A DNA stretch of 64,000 nucleotides from Paralithodes platypus (lineage: Eukaryota > Arthropoda > Malacostraca > Decapoda > Lithodidae): the NCBI GenBank assembly GCA_032716605.1, contig CM064573.1:2816299-2880298 (forward strand), written 5' to 3'. Under the pieces are notes generated by a model. The model had not been told where the DNA came from, did no database searches, and saw only the letters and a program-made list of their open reading frames with translations. The translations under genes were made by a program, and so were the position numbers. Of this stretch, positions 22,664 to 33,926 are shown piece after piece; within the stretch, counting starts at the first letter, position 1; every line of letters starts with the position of its first letter.

Positions 22664-22841
22664 ATTAAAAGGGTATTAAAGTCAATCAACCCTCTGACTT
22701 CCATATACCCTTCCTAAGCTGAATAAAATCGTCTAATAATTACCATAAAACTAAACAGAAATGCGTATTGGAGCTTGAAAGGGTTAATAAAGAAAAAAAG
22801 TGCGTTCAAGTGTAACAAACATGATGCCCGTAACAAGTGTA

Positions 22842-22990
22842 ATAATGGATAAAAAACACCATCTGAGGAAGAGCACTTTATTGACAACGTTTCGCAGATA
22901 GCTTCATCACGTCATCAGTGACCTGATGAAGCTATCTGCGAAACGTTGTCAATAAAGTGCTCTTCCTCAGATGGTGTTTTTGATCCATTT
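22842..22990. repeat. Near-perfect palindrome of two hammerhead-like ends
   Basis: Arms of about 67 bp (22842-22909 and 22924-22990) separated by about 14 bp. The plus arm reads CTGATGA (22923-22929), then GAAA (22940-22943) and CGTTGTC. The minus strand of the left arm gives the same order. This is the hammerhead core order seen in Penelope-like elements, but helix II pairs poorly. Confidence 0.6.
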
Positions 22991-23065
22991 TATCCATTTT
23001 TATCCACTTTTCAAGTACCACTCAACACAAGTGCAATAATCTTGTATCTGTGCTTATTTGAACAC

Positions 23066-23240
23066 GTAAATAATTGTGTGTTCAAATATAGCAAACATGA
23101 CACTCATACAAAGGGTTCCGATCGTTTAGGTGTGCTCATCTGAACACACAATCGATCAAAACGTTTACTATGTGTGTTGTGTTGTGCTGTGACGGAGGGA
23201 CGCATGGGTGAGCAGCTTGGTTCGCTCTTCTGTAAATCTT
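23066..23240 (+). repeat. Single-copy relative of the 69-bp satellite
   Basis: GTTCCGATCGTTTAGG to AAAACGTTTACTATG, with the left flank shared with 15254-15298. The right flank (GACGGAGGGACGCATGGGTG) is shared with 23607-23725. Confidence 0.85.
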
Positions 23241-23256
23241 AAAGGGCTTACTTAAT

Positions 23257-23597
23257 TTAAAGGGGAGATAATCGCTTTTTTGGGACCCCCTTCTCACTCA
23301 TGTTTAGCATGTTAGTTTTGTGATTTTAAGACATTCGGCCTATTAGTTTGGCGATTTTAAGATCTTTCGCCCCATTTCTGTGCCAATATTAAGACATTTC
23401 GTACTATATAGGTGTCGATTTTTTCCTGGCAAGCGATAGCGAGCCTGTATTTTTAGAAGTAGCCGGCCTTCGGCCGGAACAGTTTTCTATCGAAAAATGT
23501 ACACATTTATCTTGATTTTTTTTTTTTTTTTTTTTGTTTTTTTTTTTTTTGTTTTTTTTTTTAAGCTTGATGGCTTAGCGAGGAAACTAAAAATTCA
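23257..23597 (+). repeat. A-type TTAA MITE, right end lost
   Basis: Starts TTAAAGGGGAGATAATCGC and contains the core GCAAGCGATAGCGAGCC. A poly-T run interrupted by G lies at 23518-23561. It ends at GCGAGGAAACTAAAAATTC. Confidence 0.85.
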
Positions 23598-23730
23598 CAT
23601 GAAACGTATTCCGATCGTTTATGGTTGCTAATCTGAACACACAATCGATCAAAACGTTTACTATGTGTGTTGTGTTGTGCTGGGACGGAGGGACGCATGG
23701 GTGAGCAGCTTGGTTCACTCTTCTGTATAT
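23598..23730 (+). repeat. Second single-copy relative of the 69-bp satellite
   Basis: ATTCCGATCGTTTATGG to GGTGAGCAGCTTGGTTCAC, ending at a (TA)n block. Nearly identical to the right half of 23106-23235. Confidence 0.85.
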
Positions 23731-23758
23731 ATATATATATATATATATAAGGGCTTAC

Positions 23759-24174
23759 TTAAGGGGACAGTGGCTGTTTGTTTGGTCTATTAATCAATCA
23801 ATATCAATCACTCAATCAATCTATTAATTCATTTATTCATATATATTTTTTTAGTTTCCTCCCTAGACCTCCATCAAGCTTAGACAAATACCCCCCCCCC
23901 TATACTAAACCCCCCTTCAAGATATATTTATACATTTTTCGGTAGAAAAATGTCCCGGCCAATGGCCGATTCCTCCTAAAATTACAGGCTCGCTTTCGCT
24001 CGCCAGGAAAAAATCGACACCTAAATGGCACGAAGGGTCCTAATATTGACAAAGAAATGGGGTGAAAGGTCATAAAATCCCCAAACTAATAGAACCACCA
24101 TCTTAAAATGTCAAAACTAGTGGGGCTAAACATTAGGGAGAAGGGGGTCCAGAAAAAGGTCCGTCTCCCCTTAA
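23759..24174 (-). repeat. A-type TTAA MITE, complete
   Basis: TTAAGGGGACAGTGGC to CCGTCTCCCCTTAA. Includes CAATCAAT repeats near the left end and GGCTCGCTTTCGCTCGCC, a one-base core variant. Confidence 0.9.
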
Positions 24175-24188
24175 GAATGGGTAAGGGG

Positions 24189-24189
<1 letters not shown>

Positions 24190-24235
<46 letters not shown>

Positions 24236-24780
24236 ATCTCAATATATTATGCGTGTCATTTTTGCTATATTTGATCGTACATTTGCATACACGGTAGAGC
24301 AATGCAGACACACTATTGACAAATAATAATAAACAAGTATCAGTGCATTACCACAAGCCCACCGAAACGTCAATAAAATACCCTCATTGTTCCCTGATTA
24401 AATAGCACTGTATGAATATTCCCATATTCAAAATATGCTATAGGGGTGCAATGCCTGGTGAGTTATCTGCTCAACAGGTGGCGTTGTGTGTGTGTAAGTG
24501 TGAGAGTCCGAGTGTAGGGGGTGAGACAGTGAAGCACGGGAACGAGGTGGCTTCAGAGATGGGGTCGTTTCGGGCCATGAGTGAGCACCGTGCCTCATGT
24601 GAAGGCAAGATGGCAGGTGCTCGTTGTACTCTACGTGCTTCACATGTCTCACTCCCTAGACTGGAACAATACCTCACGGGCTTCACTGTTCATTGTAAAG
24701 CGGTGAATGTTAAGGCTCTCAGCCTATGCCCGAGAGGAAGTAAGTTGGAATATAGAAAAAAAAAAAAAAAAAGTAAACAA
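24190..24780 (+). repeat. Poly-T run and an unclassified retroposon-like segment
   Basis: Poly-T at 24194-24230, then unique sequence. The last part (24700-24758: GGCTCTCAGCC, GAGAGGAAGTAAGTTGG, AATATAGAAAA plus poly-A) recurs on the minus strand at 48998-49055 and partly at 31004-31030. It therefore looks like the 3' end of a dispersed retroposon. The frame at 24412-24810 has no recognisable domain. Confidence 0.5.
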
Positions 24781-25001
24781 ATAAAAAGACGGATCAATAG
24801 GCCTACATAAATAAAAACAAAACAATTAACAAATACAACATATAAATAAAGACATAACAAAATAACATAGAAATGAACAAGCGAATAAATACATAAGAAC
24901 ATAAGAAAACATAAATCGGCAGAAAAAAATAAATAAATAAATGCATAAATAAATAAATTAATAAATAAATAAATAATTTAACAAATAAAGAAATAAATGA
25001 A

Positions 25002-25036
<35 letters not shown>

Positions 25037-25080
25037 AGAAATAAATGAATAAATAAAGAAATAAATTAACAAATATTATG
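24781..25080 (+). repeat. (AAAT)n-rich tract
   Basis: Imperfect AAATAAAT and AAATGAAT tetranucleotides, most regular at 24930-25065. Confidence 0.85.
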
Positions 25081-25335
25081 TTCCTTCCAACAACCAACCA
25101 TACTCCTAAAATCGATTAATGAAATTTACAAACACATGTGGCAGTCCGTGGACTCGAACCCAGGATGCTCACACCGAAAATCAACACCTTATACATCGCA
25201 CCACGAAGACAGTTAAAGGTTGGTGGACACTGCCTACGATTTATTATGCAACTTCGAATCCTGCATATCAATCTAAGCATGTACACACATCCCAACTGCA
25301 ACTCACGTAGGCTATGCATATGTGAATGGAAATAA
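25081..25335 (-). mobile_element. tRNA-derived SINE, second copy
   Basis: Closely similar to 19794-20020, with B box GGGTTCGAGTCC on the minus strand (about 25157). It shares the outer flank ATGTTCNNTCCAACAACCAAC with the first copy. AAAT repeats follow to 25430. Confidence 0.75.
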
Positions 25336-25526
25336 AGAAATAAATGAATACAATTTAATAAAGAAATAAATGAATAAATAAAGAAATAAATGAACAAATA
25401 AATAAAGAAATTAATAAATACTCCATAAATAACGAAAGCGGATCTGTGGTATTGTCCTTCCCAGTAAACAACCTCCCTACTGGCCGTATCAGCGCTAATG
25501 TTCCGAGAAACCTTTATCACCGGGAC
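25336..25526. other. AAAT repeats and short unique spacer
   Basis: AAATAAAGAAATAAATG units to about 25430, then unique sequence without a gene. Confidence 0.7.
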
Positions 25527-26056
<530 letters not shown>

Positions 26057-26094
<38 letters not shown>

Positions 26095-26340
26095 CAATAA
26101 TAAAATAATAATAATTGTCGGTTTATTGTTCATTGCAGACCTGAGGCTAAAATCTGTAGAGTTTTTCTTAAACCTAGCTTCAGTACAATACTTTTTCTAC
26201 CTTAACTACGAGGTCTCATGCAACCTTTGGCGAATGTGAGGTGCCTGGCTTCCCACCAAGTACTGTACATACGCAGATGCACTTTGTACTGGTGAGAAAA
26301 TTTGTAGGCTAACACAGGCTGATAGCAGCTTGGTTAGGGA
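26057..26340. other. (GT)n and unique spacer
   Basis: (GT)n at 26058-26092, then unique sequence. Nothing recognisable. Confidence 0.6.
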
Positions 26341-26462
26341 GAAACCACGATACAATTCTCTCCGTCGCTATGGCCGAAAAAACCTTTAGGATTCTAGTGG
26401 ATTCGAACCCTCGCCCCGGCCCCTTGTGACAAGCACGAAACACAGTGCCTTAACCGACTGGA

Positions 26463-26465
<3 letters not shown>
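26341..26465 (-). mobile_element. tRNA-derived SINE head
   Basis: On the minus strand an A-box-like GTCGGTTAAGGC is followed by a B box GGTTCGAATCC (26401-26411) at tRNA-like spacing. The non-tRNA body extends to about 26300. The adjoining (GT)n at 26466-26560 borders it. Confidence 0.6.
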
Positions 26466-26548
<83 letters not shown>

Positions 26549-26560
26549 GTGTGTGTGTGT
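26466..26560 (+). repeat. (GT)n microsatellite
   Basis: About 45 GT dinucleotides with ATGTGT interruptions. Confidence 0.97.
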
Positions 26561-26621
26561 GTATATAGCTTATCACTGCCACCAACCCATTCCTCCACCT
26601 TATCTCACAGCACTCGCGGCA

Positions 26622-26871
26622 TTAACGGGGTTGCGAGTTGGTTTTTCTGGACCCCCCTTCTCCCTCATGCTTAGCCCCATTAGTTGTGTGTTATTCTAAG
26701 ACGTTCGCTCTATTAGTTGGGCGATTGTAACACCTTTTATGCCATTTACGTTATAATACTTTTTCCTGGCGAGCGATAGCGAGACTGTAATTATTAAGGA
26801 GGAAATGGCCCTTGGCCGGGACGTTTTTCTACCGAAAAGTGTACAAATTTCCAAACCCATCCCCCCGTTAA
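26622..26871 (+). repeat. A-type TTAA MITE, internally deleted
   Basis: TTAACGGGGTTGCG to CATCCCCCCGTTAA, 250 bp. The segment between GTGTACAAATTT and the right end is missing. Both ends carry a C after TTAA in place of a G. Confidence 0.85.
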
Positions 26872-26935
26872 ACTCTAATGTACCGTAGCGGCGATGTGTT
26901 TTTTAATTATATTCTGACAACTATTAGATCATTAT

Positions 26936-27631
26936 ATTAAGGGCAGGTTTTAAGTGTGTTTCCTAGACTTCCATCAAGCTTGAAATGACACCCCCTTGAC
27001 CACCTTTCAAGATAAATTTGTCGGTAGAAAAATGTCCCGGCCGAAGGCCGGTTACTCTTAAATTAAAATGTAAAACTTGCAAACTAAACAAACCAAAATT
27101 GGGACAAGGACAATATAAAGTCAAATTAAATTATCAAAATCGCTATGTGGAAACAACGCTTACTAAAATGAAAATTATTAAATAAAAGAACACAATCCAC
27201 CACATAGGGTGTACATTACTACATGAGCAAGTTAATCTGTTTCCCAAGCAAACTAATCGCACATATAACAACGCACTATCGTCACGTTAAAGGAAGTAGT
27301 CAAGTTTGGGAAGTCCGGGACGTTCTGGCAAATTTTACTAAACTCTGCATGAATAAAGAAACTACATGTTAAATGTCAAAATATTATTTAAAATCAAATT
27401 TGCAACATGACAAGACATTAACAATAGTACAACATACAAATTACAGGCTCGCTATCGCTCGCCAGGAAAAATTCGACACCTAATTGGCACGAATGGTCTT
27501 AAAAGCTACATAAATGGGGTTAACATCGCCAAACTAATGGTGCGAACGTCTTAAAATCTCAAAAGCAATGGGGCTAAACATGAGGGAGAAAGGGGTAAAG
27601 AAAAAAATCCCTCAAGTGGAAATTTCCCCTC
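26936..27631 (-). repeat. A-type TTAA MITE split by a 372-bp insert
   Basis: The left part, from TTAAGGGCAGG, ends CTCTTAAATTA at 27065. The right part resumes AAATTACAGGCTCGC at 27438 and ends GGAAATTTCCCCTC, with a decayed terminus. Confidence 0.85.
27066..27437. mobile_element. Unclassified 372-bp insertion with 6-bp target duplication
   Basis: Flanked by AAATTA on both sides. AT-rich, no terminal inverted repeat, no poly-A tail and no coding frame of note. It could be a non-autonomous LTR-less element or filler DNA. The family is unknown. Confidence 0.6.
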
Positions 27632-27659
27632 TCAAACCATTACAAGACTATACAAACTA

Positions 27660-27775
27660 CTATCTCAATTAACCCTTTTAGCTATACAAACTACTATCTC
27701 AATTAACCCTTTTAGCTTAATACCACAGATCCTTCCTAAGCTACATGATCTCTGTGTCTCAAGGGTTTCTACAGA
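27660..27775 (+). repeat. P-type MITE fragment, partly duplicated
   Basis: TTAACCCTTTTAGC appears twice (27669, 27704) with ACTACTATCTCAA between, then CCACAGATCCTTCCTAAGC and a loss of order. Confidence 0.65.
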
Positions 27776-27798
27776 TATTGTCACGGTACATGTTCTGA

Positions 27799-28060
<262 letters not shown>

Positions 28061-28062
<2 letters not shown>

Positions 28063-29135
28063 TATACAGTAATTAGAATACAACCGTGTCTTTCTGTATT
28101 TTAGTAGTCTATATATTTATTTGTTAGCTTGTATTAATTCATGCATTCCTTCTCTTGCTTGCAGTTGGCCAGTTAGTTCGATCATGCAGTGGATCTCTCT
28201 CTCTCTCCCTCTCTTAGAAGAAGACAATTAACGTGATGAAGGTTAGTGCGATCTGCTGGAGGTATTGGACAGAGACAAGGTACAGGAGGTGAAACAGAAG
28301 ACCTTAACTCTCACTCACTCTCTCTCTCCCCCCTACCAACACACACACACACACATACACCATCAACAACAACAACAACACTGCTAGCTACCCGACACTA
28401 TCATACACAAACAGAACAATCATCATCACCACCACCACCACCACCACCAACATCACCACCACCAACATCACCACCACCAACATCACCACCACCAACATCA
28501 GAGTGAGACCTGAGTGTTCTCTGCCATACCCATAGCTTACTCTGACTGTTCCTTTTACTTATATATTTTCTAGATCTCAAGTGACGGCGTCTCTTCCGTG
28601 GATTGACTTCCCTAGGCTACTGCCAACGTAGAGGTTGGCAGACTGGGAGCCAAAGCGTCACATTTTTCCTTTGCCCTTCAACTTTCCCTTCATAATTGCT
28701 GAGGGGCACAGGGCCTTGGGAGGGGCTTTGGTTTCCCGGGTGTTTCCGCGCCCTCCTCAGCTCCCCGCCTTGGTGTGGCTTCGGTCACCTGGGCTTTATT
28801 AGTGGTAAGCAGGGAGGGTATTGTGGGGGTGCTCAGTTATGGCCTTGGCCTTGCTCGGGACCTTGGGGCTGCTCGGCCAGACAGCCTGAGGAACAACAAC
28901 ACCAACCCCTCCTCCATTGGTAGCTACCTGACACTATTAATACACAAAAACTAGCCGTAAAACAACAACAACAAGACATGCTATTGGAGAGGATACAGTG
29001 GGAAGGTCATTAGTGGTTGGATATTCATGTGTTTATGTCTCTGTAAACAAGATATCTCAAAAAGTTATGAATTGGAGTTGACGAAATTTGGTGGGTAGCC
29101 TAGATAGGATATGCGCCAAGGAAGAAGTATTTGAC
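28061..29135. other. Mostly unique spacer, locally GC-rich
   Basis: Contains (CA)n near 28340 and an (ACC/ATC)n block at 28426-28501. A GC-richer stretch (28600-28920) has an open frame without recognisable domains. No gene can be supported. Confidence 0.5.
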
Positions 29136-29349
29136 CACTTGCGAGTTTCGTTCTATAAGGAAGTTGGAGCTGTAGACATCGATATTTAACAGAATTTACA
29201 GCTAAAATACGGTCGTAGTACATATAGAAATACATGAGACCCAATTCAACATACCATTTGTCCATCAGAAACGTACATTATTATCGCATTTTTGTTTAAT
29301 ATTGATGTTCACGGCTCCAACTTCCGTATAGCCTGAAACTCGCAAGTGG
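29136..29349 (+). repeat. Y-type inverted-repeat MITE, complete
   Basis: CACTTGCGAGTTTCGTTC to GAAACTCGCAAGTG with inner GGAAGTTGGAGC and GCTCCAACTTCC. The segment ATTTAACAGAATTTACAG at 29187 is the empty site for the A-type MITE at 30632. Confidence 0.88.
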
Positions 29350-29439
29350 TGAATTTACGAGGCGATCAGTAGAGCACATATCTCCGCCAGCGTAACAGTT
29401 CACAAAGTTATACACCGATATTCACAACAATTGGTGGAC

Positions 29440-29525
29440 AGATGAGATATGCGAGCCTTGGCATAGTCAGTAGAGGGCGGGTGCTGATCAAAGGGTCGGC
29501 GGATCGAGCCCGCACTGTCAAAATG
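29440..29525 (+). repeat. tRNA-like segment
   Basis: TGGCATAGTCAGTAGAGG followed by GGATCGAGCCCGC resembles A and B boxes. Pairing is imperfect. Possibly a SINE head. Confidence 0.35.
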
Positions 29526-29634
29526 TTTTTGGTAGATATCAAGACCGGGCAACTTGACCTAGGGATTCGTGACAAACGCCTAATGTTAATGGCCACCCCT
29601 TCTCGGGAATTACTGTGTTTGGCAAAACAAAATA

Positions 29635-29761
29635 ATAAATAAATAAGAAATAAATAAATAAATACTGTATAATTATATATATATATACCGGTATATATAT
29701 ATATATACCGGTATATATATATATAATATATACCGGTATATATATATTATATATATATACC

Positions 29762-29815
<54 letters not shown>

Positions 29816-29850
29816 GGTATATATATATATATTATATATAATAAATGTGC
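29635..29850 (+). repeat. AAAT and TATACCGGTATA tract
   Basis: Short AAAT repeats, then alternating (TA)n broken several times by ACCGGT. The frame here is an artefact. Confidence 0.9.
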
Positions 29851-29918
29851 CAAGGAAGAAGTGATTCAATTTAGGAAGGAATTGGTAGAGCGCATACCTC
29901 CACTAGAGTACGCGTGAT

Positions 29919-30108
29919 TTGACAGCAGGCTAAATTTGTACATTTTTCGATAGAAAAATTTCTCCGGCGAAGCCGGATTTCTCCATACAATGCTGGCTCG
30001 CTATCGCTCGCCAGGAAGAAATCGACACCTGGATGGGGATAAACGTCTTAAAACAGTTGGCTGAATGGGGCCGAATGGATACAAGCCAGAGAAGGAGAGA
30101 AAGATAGC
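29919..30108 (-). repeat. C-type MITE, one arm only
   Basis: From TTTGACAGCAGGCTAAATT to GGATACAAGCCAGAGAA. Left arm and both TTAA ends are absent. Confidence 0.82.
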
Positions 30109-30171
30109 GTAGGCGGAGGTACGTTATTAGATATGTATTTAGTTACATATTTACATTTAATTTACCTTAAC

Positions 30172-30285
30172 CCTTTCAACATTCGCTTACGCATTTTCTT
30201 GTCTATATCATGGCTATGAATAGACGACTTTATTCAGATTAGGAAGGGTATGGGAAGGGGAGGGATAATAGTGATAGTCTTTACC
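30172..30285 (+). repeat. P-type MITE fragment
   Basis: TTAACCCTTTCAACATTCGC and ATAGACGACTTTATTCAG at the left, then decay before a right end. Confidence 0.6.
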
Positions 30286-30296
30286 CTATCAATCGA

Positions 30297-30515
30297 CCAC
30301 TTGCGAGTTTCAGGCTGTAAGGAAGTTGGAGCCGTGAACATCGATATTAAACAGAAATGCAATAAGAATGTACGTTTCTAATGGATAAATGGTAGGTTGA
30401 ATTGGGTTTTATGTATTTATATAATTATGTACCACGACCGTATTTTAGCTGTACAATCTATTATATATCGTTGTCTACGGCTCCAACTTCCTTATAGAAC
30501 GAAACTCGCAAGTCG
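30297..30515 (-). repeat. Y-type MITE, complete
   Basis: CACTTGCGAGTTTCAGGC to GAACGAAACTCGCAAGT, opposite in orientation to the copy at 29136. Confidence 0.85.
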
Positions 30516-30631
30516 GCAATTCCCACAGATAAACCAGTATCACACGAGCGATTTTTTCGTCAATTTTTACGGGCCATTGTTGTTCTGCGAGTTTCGTTCT
30601 ATAAGGAAGTTGGAGCCGTAGACAATGATAT

Positions 30632-30965
30632 TTAAGGGGAGATTTCCACTTAAGGGATTTTTTTCTTTACCCCTTTCTCCCTCATGTTTAGCCCCATTGT
30701 TTTTGAGATTTTAAGACGTTCGCCCCATTAGTTTGGCGATTTTAAGAACGTTCACCCCATTTATGTATCTTTTAAGACCTTTAGTGCCATTTAGGTGTCG
30801 ATTTTTTCCTGGCGAGCGATAGCGAGCCTGTAATCTAAGAGGAACAGGCCTTCGGCAGACATTTTTCTACCGAAAAATGTACAAATTTATCTTGAAAGGG
30901 GGTCAAGGGAGTGTAATTTCAAGCTTGATGGAAGTCTAGGAAACACACTAAAAACCTCCCCTTAA
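30632..30965 (+). repeat. A-type TTAA MITE, complete
   Basis: TTAAGGGGAGATTTCC to ACCTCCCCTTAA, inserted at the TTAA inside a Y-type MITE. The undisturbed sequence is visible at 29187. Confidence 0.92.
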
Positions 30966-30982
30966 CAGAATTTACAGCTAAT

Positions 30983-31540
30983 TTTTTTTTTTTTTTTTTT
31001 TTTTTTCTATATTCCAAGTTACTTCCTCATATATAAACTAGCAGGGGTACCCGGCGTTGCCCGGGTTTAAATTCTACTACCATAATCACCATCATTAATC
31101 ACTACTACCACAATCATCACAATACTACTACTACCATAATCACCGGCCTCGACCTCCCTGTGCCTCATTAAACGACGACCTCGATTTCGGCCGCTAAATG
31201 ACCTCCGATTTTGGATCTGACCTGATCCGTACCCCCCATTTTGGGGAGCTGCGAACAACTTTCGTTCCATACACCTTTTCGATTGGAGGCCTCCTTCTGC
31301 CCCAAACGGCAATTTTTTTTCGCATTTATTTCGCTCCCGTATACGACTTAAGTTCTGCCGAAAATTGTATTAAACAAAAGTGTCTCTGATTTCCACTAAA
31401 CTCGCCTAAAACTATCTCCAAAGCCTGGGCTTTCCAACGGTGCCCCACACTCCCACCTGGCACCAAAACTGTGGGAGGAGTTTAGTAACAAAGGTCGGGT
31501 AACTGACAAACAGACAAACATTGACTTTTTGTTTTTTTTT
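30983..31540 (-). mobile_element. Dispersed retroelement segment
   Basis: Begins with poly-T and TCTATATTCCAAGTTAC (the same tail type as at 24740). It then has GTACCCGGCGTTGCCCGGG and trinucleotide repeats, and ends in AACTGACAAACAGACAAAC. These motifs recur in many invertebrate repeats as far as I recall. The family is not named here. Confidence 0.45.
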
Positions 31541-32057
31541 TCTATGTGATTGAGGGAGGCAAAAGGCATAACTGCCTATAGCGAGTGCCTCCCCCATAGT
31601 TGAAAGAGTGACAGGGCCAAAATCAAGGGACGTTCGAGCCAAAATGCCTGGACACACGGAGTTTGAAGCAATTTAAGTCATAGGAAGAGGGAAAGACCGA
31701 TTCTGGGAGAGAGTTCCAGAGCTCAGATGTTGAGTAGAAGAAAGTTTGAGAGTAACATTTCACTCTTGGGTTGGAGAGTTGCACAGAGTAGGGGTGGGAT
31801 TGAGTTGCAAGACGGGTACCACGTGCCCTACGTAAAGGAGGTGGTATGCACTGGGATAGCTCTGAGGAACACTGATTATTATAGTAGCGATAGCATAGCG
31901 AGAGAGATGCAACATTGCGGCGGAGAGAGAGAGATTGCAGAGAGTTGGTGAGTGGACGGGAGTTAATGATACGAAAGGCCTTCCTTTCAACTTTGTCTAG
32001 GAGAGCGGTGTGAGAGGAACCTCCCCACACATGTGAACAATACTCAATACAATATTT
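31541..32057 (-). pseudogene. 5'-truncated LINE, C-terminal end of ORF2
   Basis: The minus strand encodes about 145 residues after the RT of a Jockey/CR1-like LINE: EYCSHVWGGSSHTALLDKV, FRIINS, SLSLRRNVASLSLCYRYY and ELWNSLPESVFPSSYDLN, ending near 31623. The 3' untranslated part continues to about 31541. The 5' cut is at 32057, at the Y-type MITE. The YCSHVW start resembles DYCSPLW of the LINE at 2756, so they may belong to related families. Confidence 0.82.
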
Positions 32058-32226
32058 AGTAAGATACACAAAACCCAATTCAACAAACCATTTATCCATC
32101 AGAAACCTACGTTATTATTGCCTTTCTGTTTGATATCGATGTTCACGGCTCCAACTTCCTTATAGCCTGAAACTCGCAAGTGGTCATTTGTGGTCTGGCT
32201 TCTTCAGAATATGTGTTCCATTCGAA

Positions 32227-32597
32227 TTAAGGGGGGATGGGCCGGTTTTCTGGACCACTTTCTCCCTCATGTTTAGCCCCACTAGTTTTGAGATTATAAG
32301 ACGTTCGGTCAATTAGTTTGGCGATTTTAACACCTTTCGCCCCATTTCGTTGTTAATTTTAAGACTTTTCGTGCCATTTAGTTGTCGATTTTTTCCTGGC
32401 GAGCGACAGCGAGCCTGCAATTTTAAGAGGAACCGGCCTTCGGCCGGGAAATTTTTCTACCGAAAAATGTACAAATTTATCTTGAAGGGGGGTCTAGGGT
32501 GTGTTTTTCTAGGCTTGATGGAGGTCTAGGGAGGAAACTAAAAAAATATATGAATAAATGAATTAATAGACCAAACAAACGGCCAGTCTCCCCTTAA
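32227..32597 (+). repeat. A-type TTAA MITE, complete
   Basis: TTAAGGGGGGATGGGCC to CAGTCTCCCCTTAA, with GGCGAGCGACAGCGAGCC (one-base core variant) and a perfect CCGGCC-TTC-GGCCGG hairpin. Confidence 0.92.
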
Positions 32598-32639
32598 CTA
32601 CCGAGCATATTCTACCTTCGATCTAGTCTACGTTGTCCA

Positions 32640-32957
32640 TGCCAAAGAACCCCACACTAGTATGAACAAATTACTTGCTCATAGACAATTGCCGAGATAA
32701 GCGCTCGTGTGACACTGGCTATAGACTTCCGGGGCCTTTCTAGTTAAAGCCGCTGTCACACGAGCGTTTTTTCGTCAATTTTCCATGAACAGGTTTTGTC
32801 TCGTATTATTTCGGGACTTTTCGCACTGGTATCGGTAACTAGACTGAAGGTAGATTATGTTAGGCGGCTGAATTCTGATAAAGTGTCATTTTTAAAGCTT
32901 TCTGCTCACAATTGCCCGTAAAAATTGCTCGAAAAAGGGCTCGTGTGACTCCGGCGT
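32640..32957 (+). repeat. H-type inverted-repeat MITEs (one partial, one complete)
   Basis: A partial copy ends AAGCGCTCGTGTGACACTGGC at 32717. The complete copy runs 32750-32957 from GCCGCTGTCACACGAGCG to GGGCTCGTGTGACTCCGGC. Confidence 0.82.
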
Positions 32958-33069
32958 TAGGTTGGGTTGGGTTGTTTTTGGTGGGGTTATCTGCTTCCAC
33001 TCCATGTTGGCTTACCCATTAACACATACTCTAGAATTTGTACATTATTAGCAATATATAAAGTTTATT

Positions 33070-33097
33070 GGGATTTATCACATACACACACACATAT

Positions 33098-33161
<64 letters not shown>

Positions 33162-33204
33162 TGTACAGTATATACAGTATACAGTGATGATGATGATGAT
33201 GATG
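33070..33204 (+). repeat. (CA)n, (TA)n and (GAT)n microsatellites
   Basis: CA-rich 33080-33108, (TA)n 33109-33158, GATGAT at 33185-33204. Confidence 0.95.
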
Positions 33205-33244
33205 CAGTTTTTACCACCATACACTCCCTGCTGAATAGACATGT

Positions 33245-33458
33245 ACAGTCGCGCTAATAAGTCATGTCTCAGCTGTCATTACGTTTGGCTTGCTCTGTGG
33301 TGTATTAATGTCTGTCAGATGTTGAATAGGGTGGGTAAGTGTAGGAACATGTTTGTATATTTCACTCGATATGAAGAAATGAAGCTTAGATATTACCGAT
33401 ACCAATTATTGATCAAAACATACTTGGTGCCGAGACATCACTTATTAGCGCCACTGTA
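33245..33458 (+). repeat. T-type (Tc1/mariner-like) MITE, complete
   Basis: CAGTCGCGCTAATAAGTCATG to CTTATTAGCGCCACTG, flanked by TA on both sides. Contains GGTGTATTAATGTCTGTCAG, the empty counterpart of the MITE insertion at 38985. Confidence 0.9.
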
Positions 33459-33460
33459 CA

Positions 33461-33524
<64 letters not shown>

Positions 33525-33715
33525 TATATACCGGTATATATATTTTTGTTTTTTCCATATATTATTAGGCCTACTCTAATATGTCTATGAGTTTCCACAA
33601 TGTACATATGTATAAGCTGTATTTGAGTGTATATCTGATGTGTAGGTACCGTTACATATAGACTTACACATATACTTAGGTTATTTTAGGCTGCCTGTGT
33701 ATTATTCAGTGTGTA
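33459..33715 (+). repeat. (TA)n block and AT-rich spacer
   Basis: (TA)n at 33464-33520 with ACCGGT at the end, then AT-rich sequence without a gene. Confidence 0.85.
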
Positions 33716-33926
33716 CAGTAGCGCTAATAAGTCACGTCTCGGCACCAATTATGTTTTGATCAATAATTGGCATCAGCAATATTTACACATGCTTTCTTCT
33801 TTTTGAGTGAGATATGCCAACAGTTGCCTACACTTACCCACCCTATTCAACATCTGACAGACATCAATACAGCACAGAGCAAGCCAAACGTAATGACAGC
33901 TGGGACATGACTCATTAGCGCGACTG
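33716..33926 (-). repeat. T-type MITE, complete, inverted
   Basis: CAGTAGCGCTAATAAGTCACG to CTCATTAGCGCGACTG with flanking TA. Opposite orientation to 33245. Confidence 0.9.

Larger units (their letters stand above)
18895..22787 (+). repeat. P-type TTAA MITE split by a LINE
   Basis: Left part 18895-18977 ends at AGGAAGGATCTG. The right part resumes at about 22664 with TATTAAAAGGGTA and ends GAGCTTGAAAGGGTTAA. Together they match the intact copy at 54305. Confidence 0.92.
30588..32185 (+). repeat. Y-type MITE split by three later insertions
   Basis: First piece 30588-30635 (GCGAGTTTCG to GATATTTAA), second piece 30962-30982, last piece 32058-32185 ending GAAACTCGCAAGTGG. Between them sit an A-type MITE and a block of retroelement fragments. 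Confidence 0.85.

Noticed and set aside
24412..24810. Protein gene of 132 residues ending in a Lys run
   Set aside because: The Lys run is the poly-A of a retroposon tail also found at 48998-49055, and the rest has no domain.
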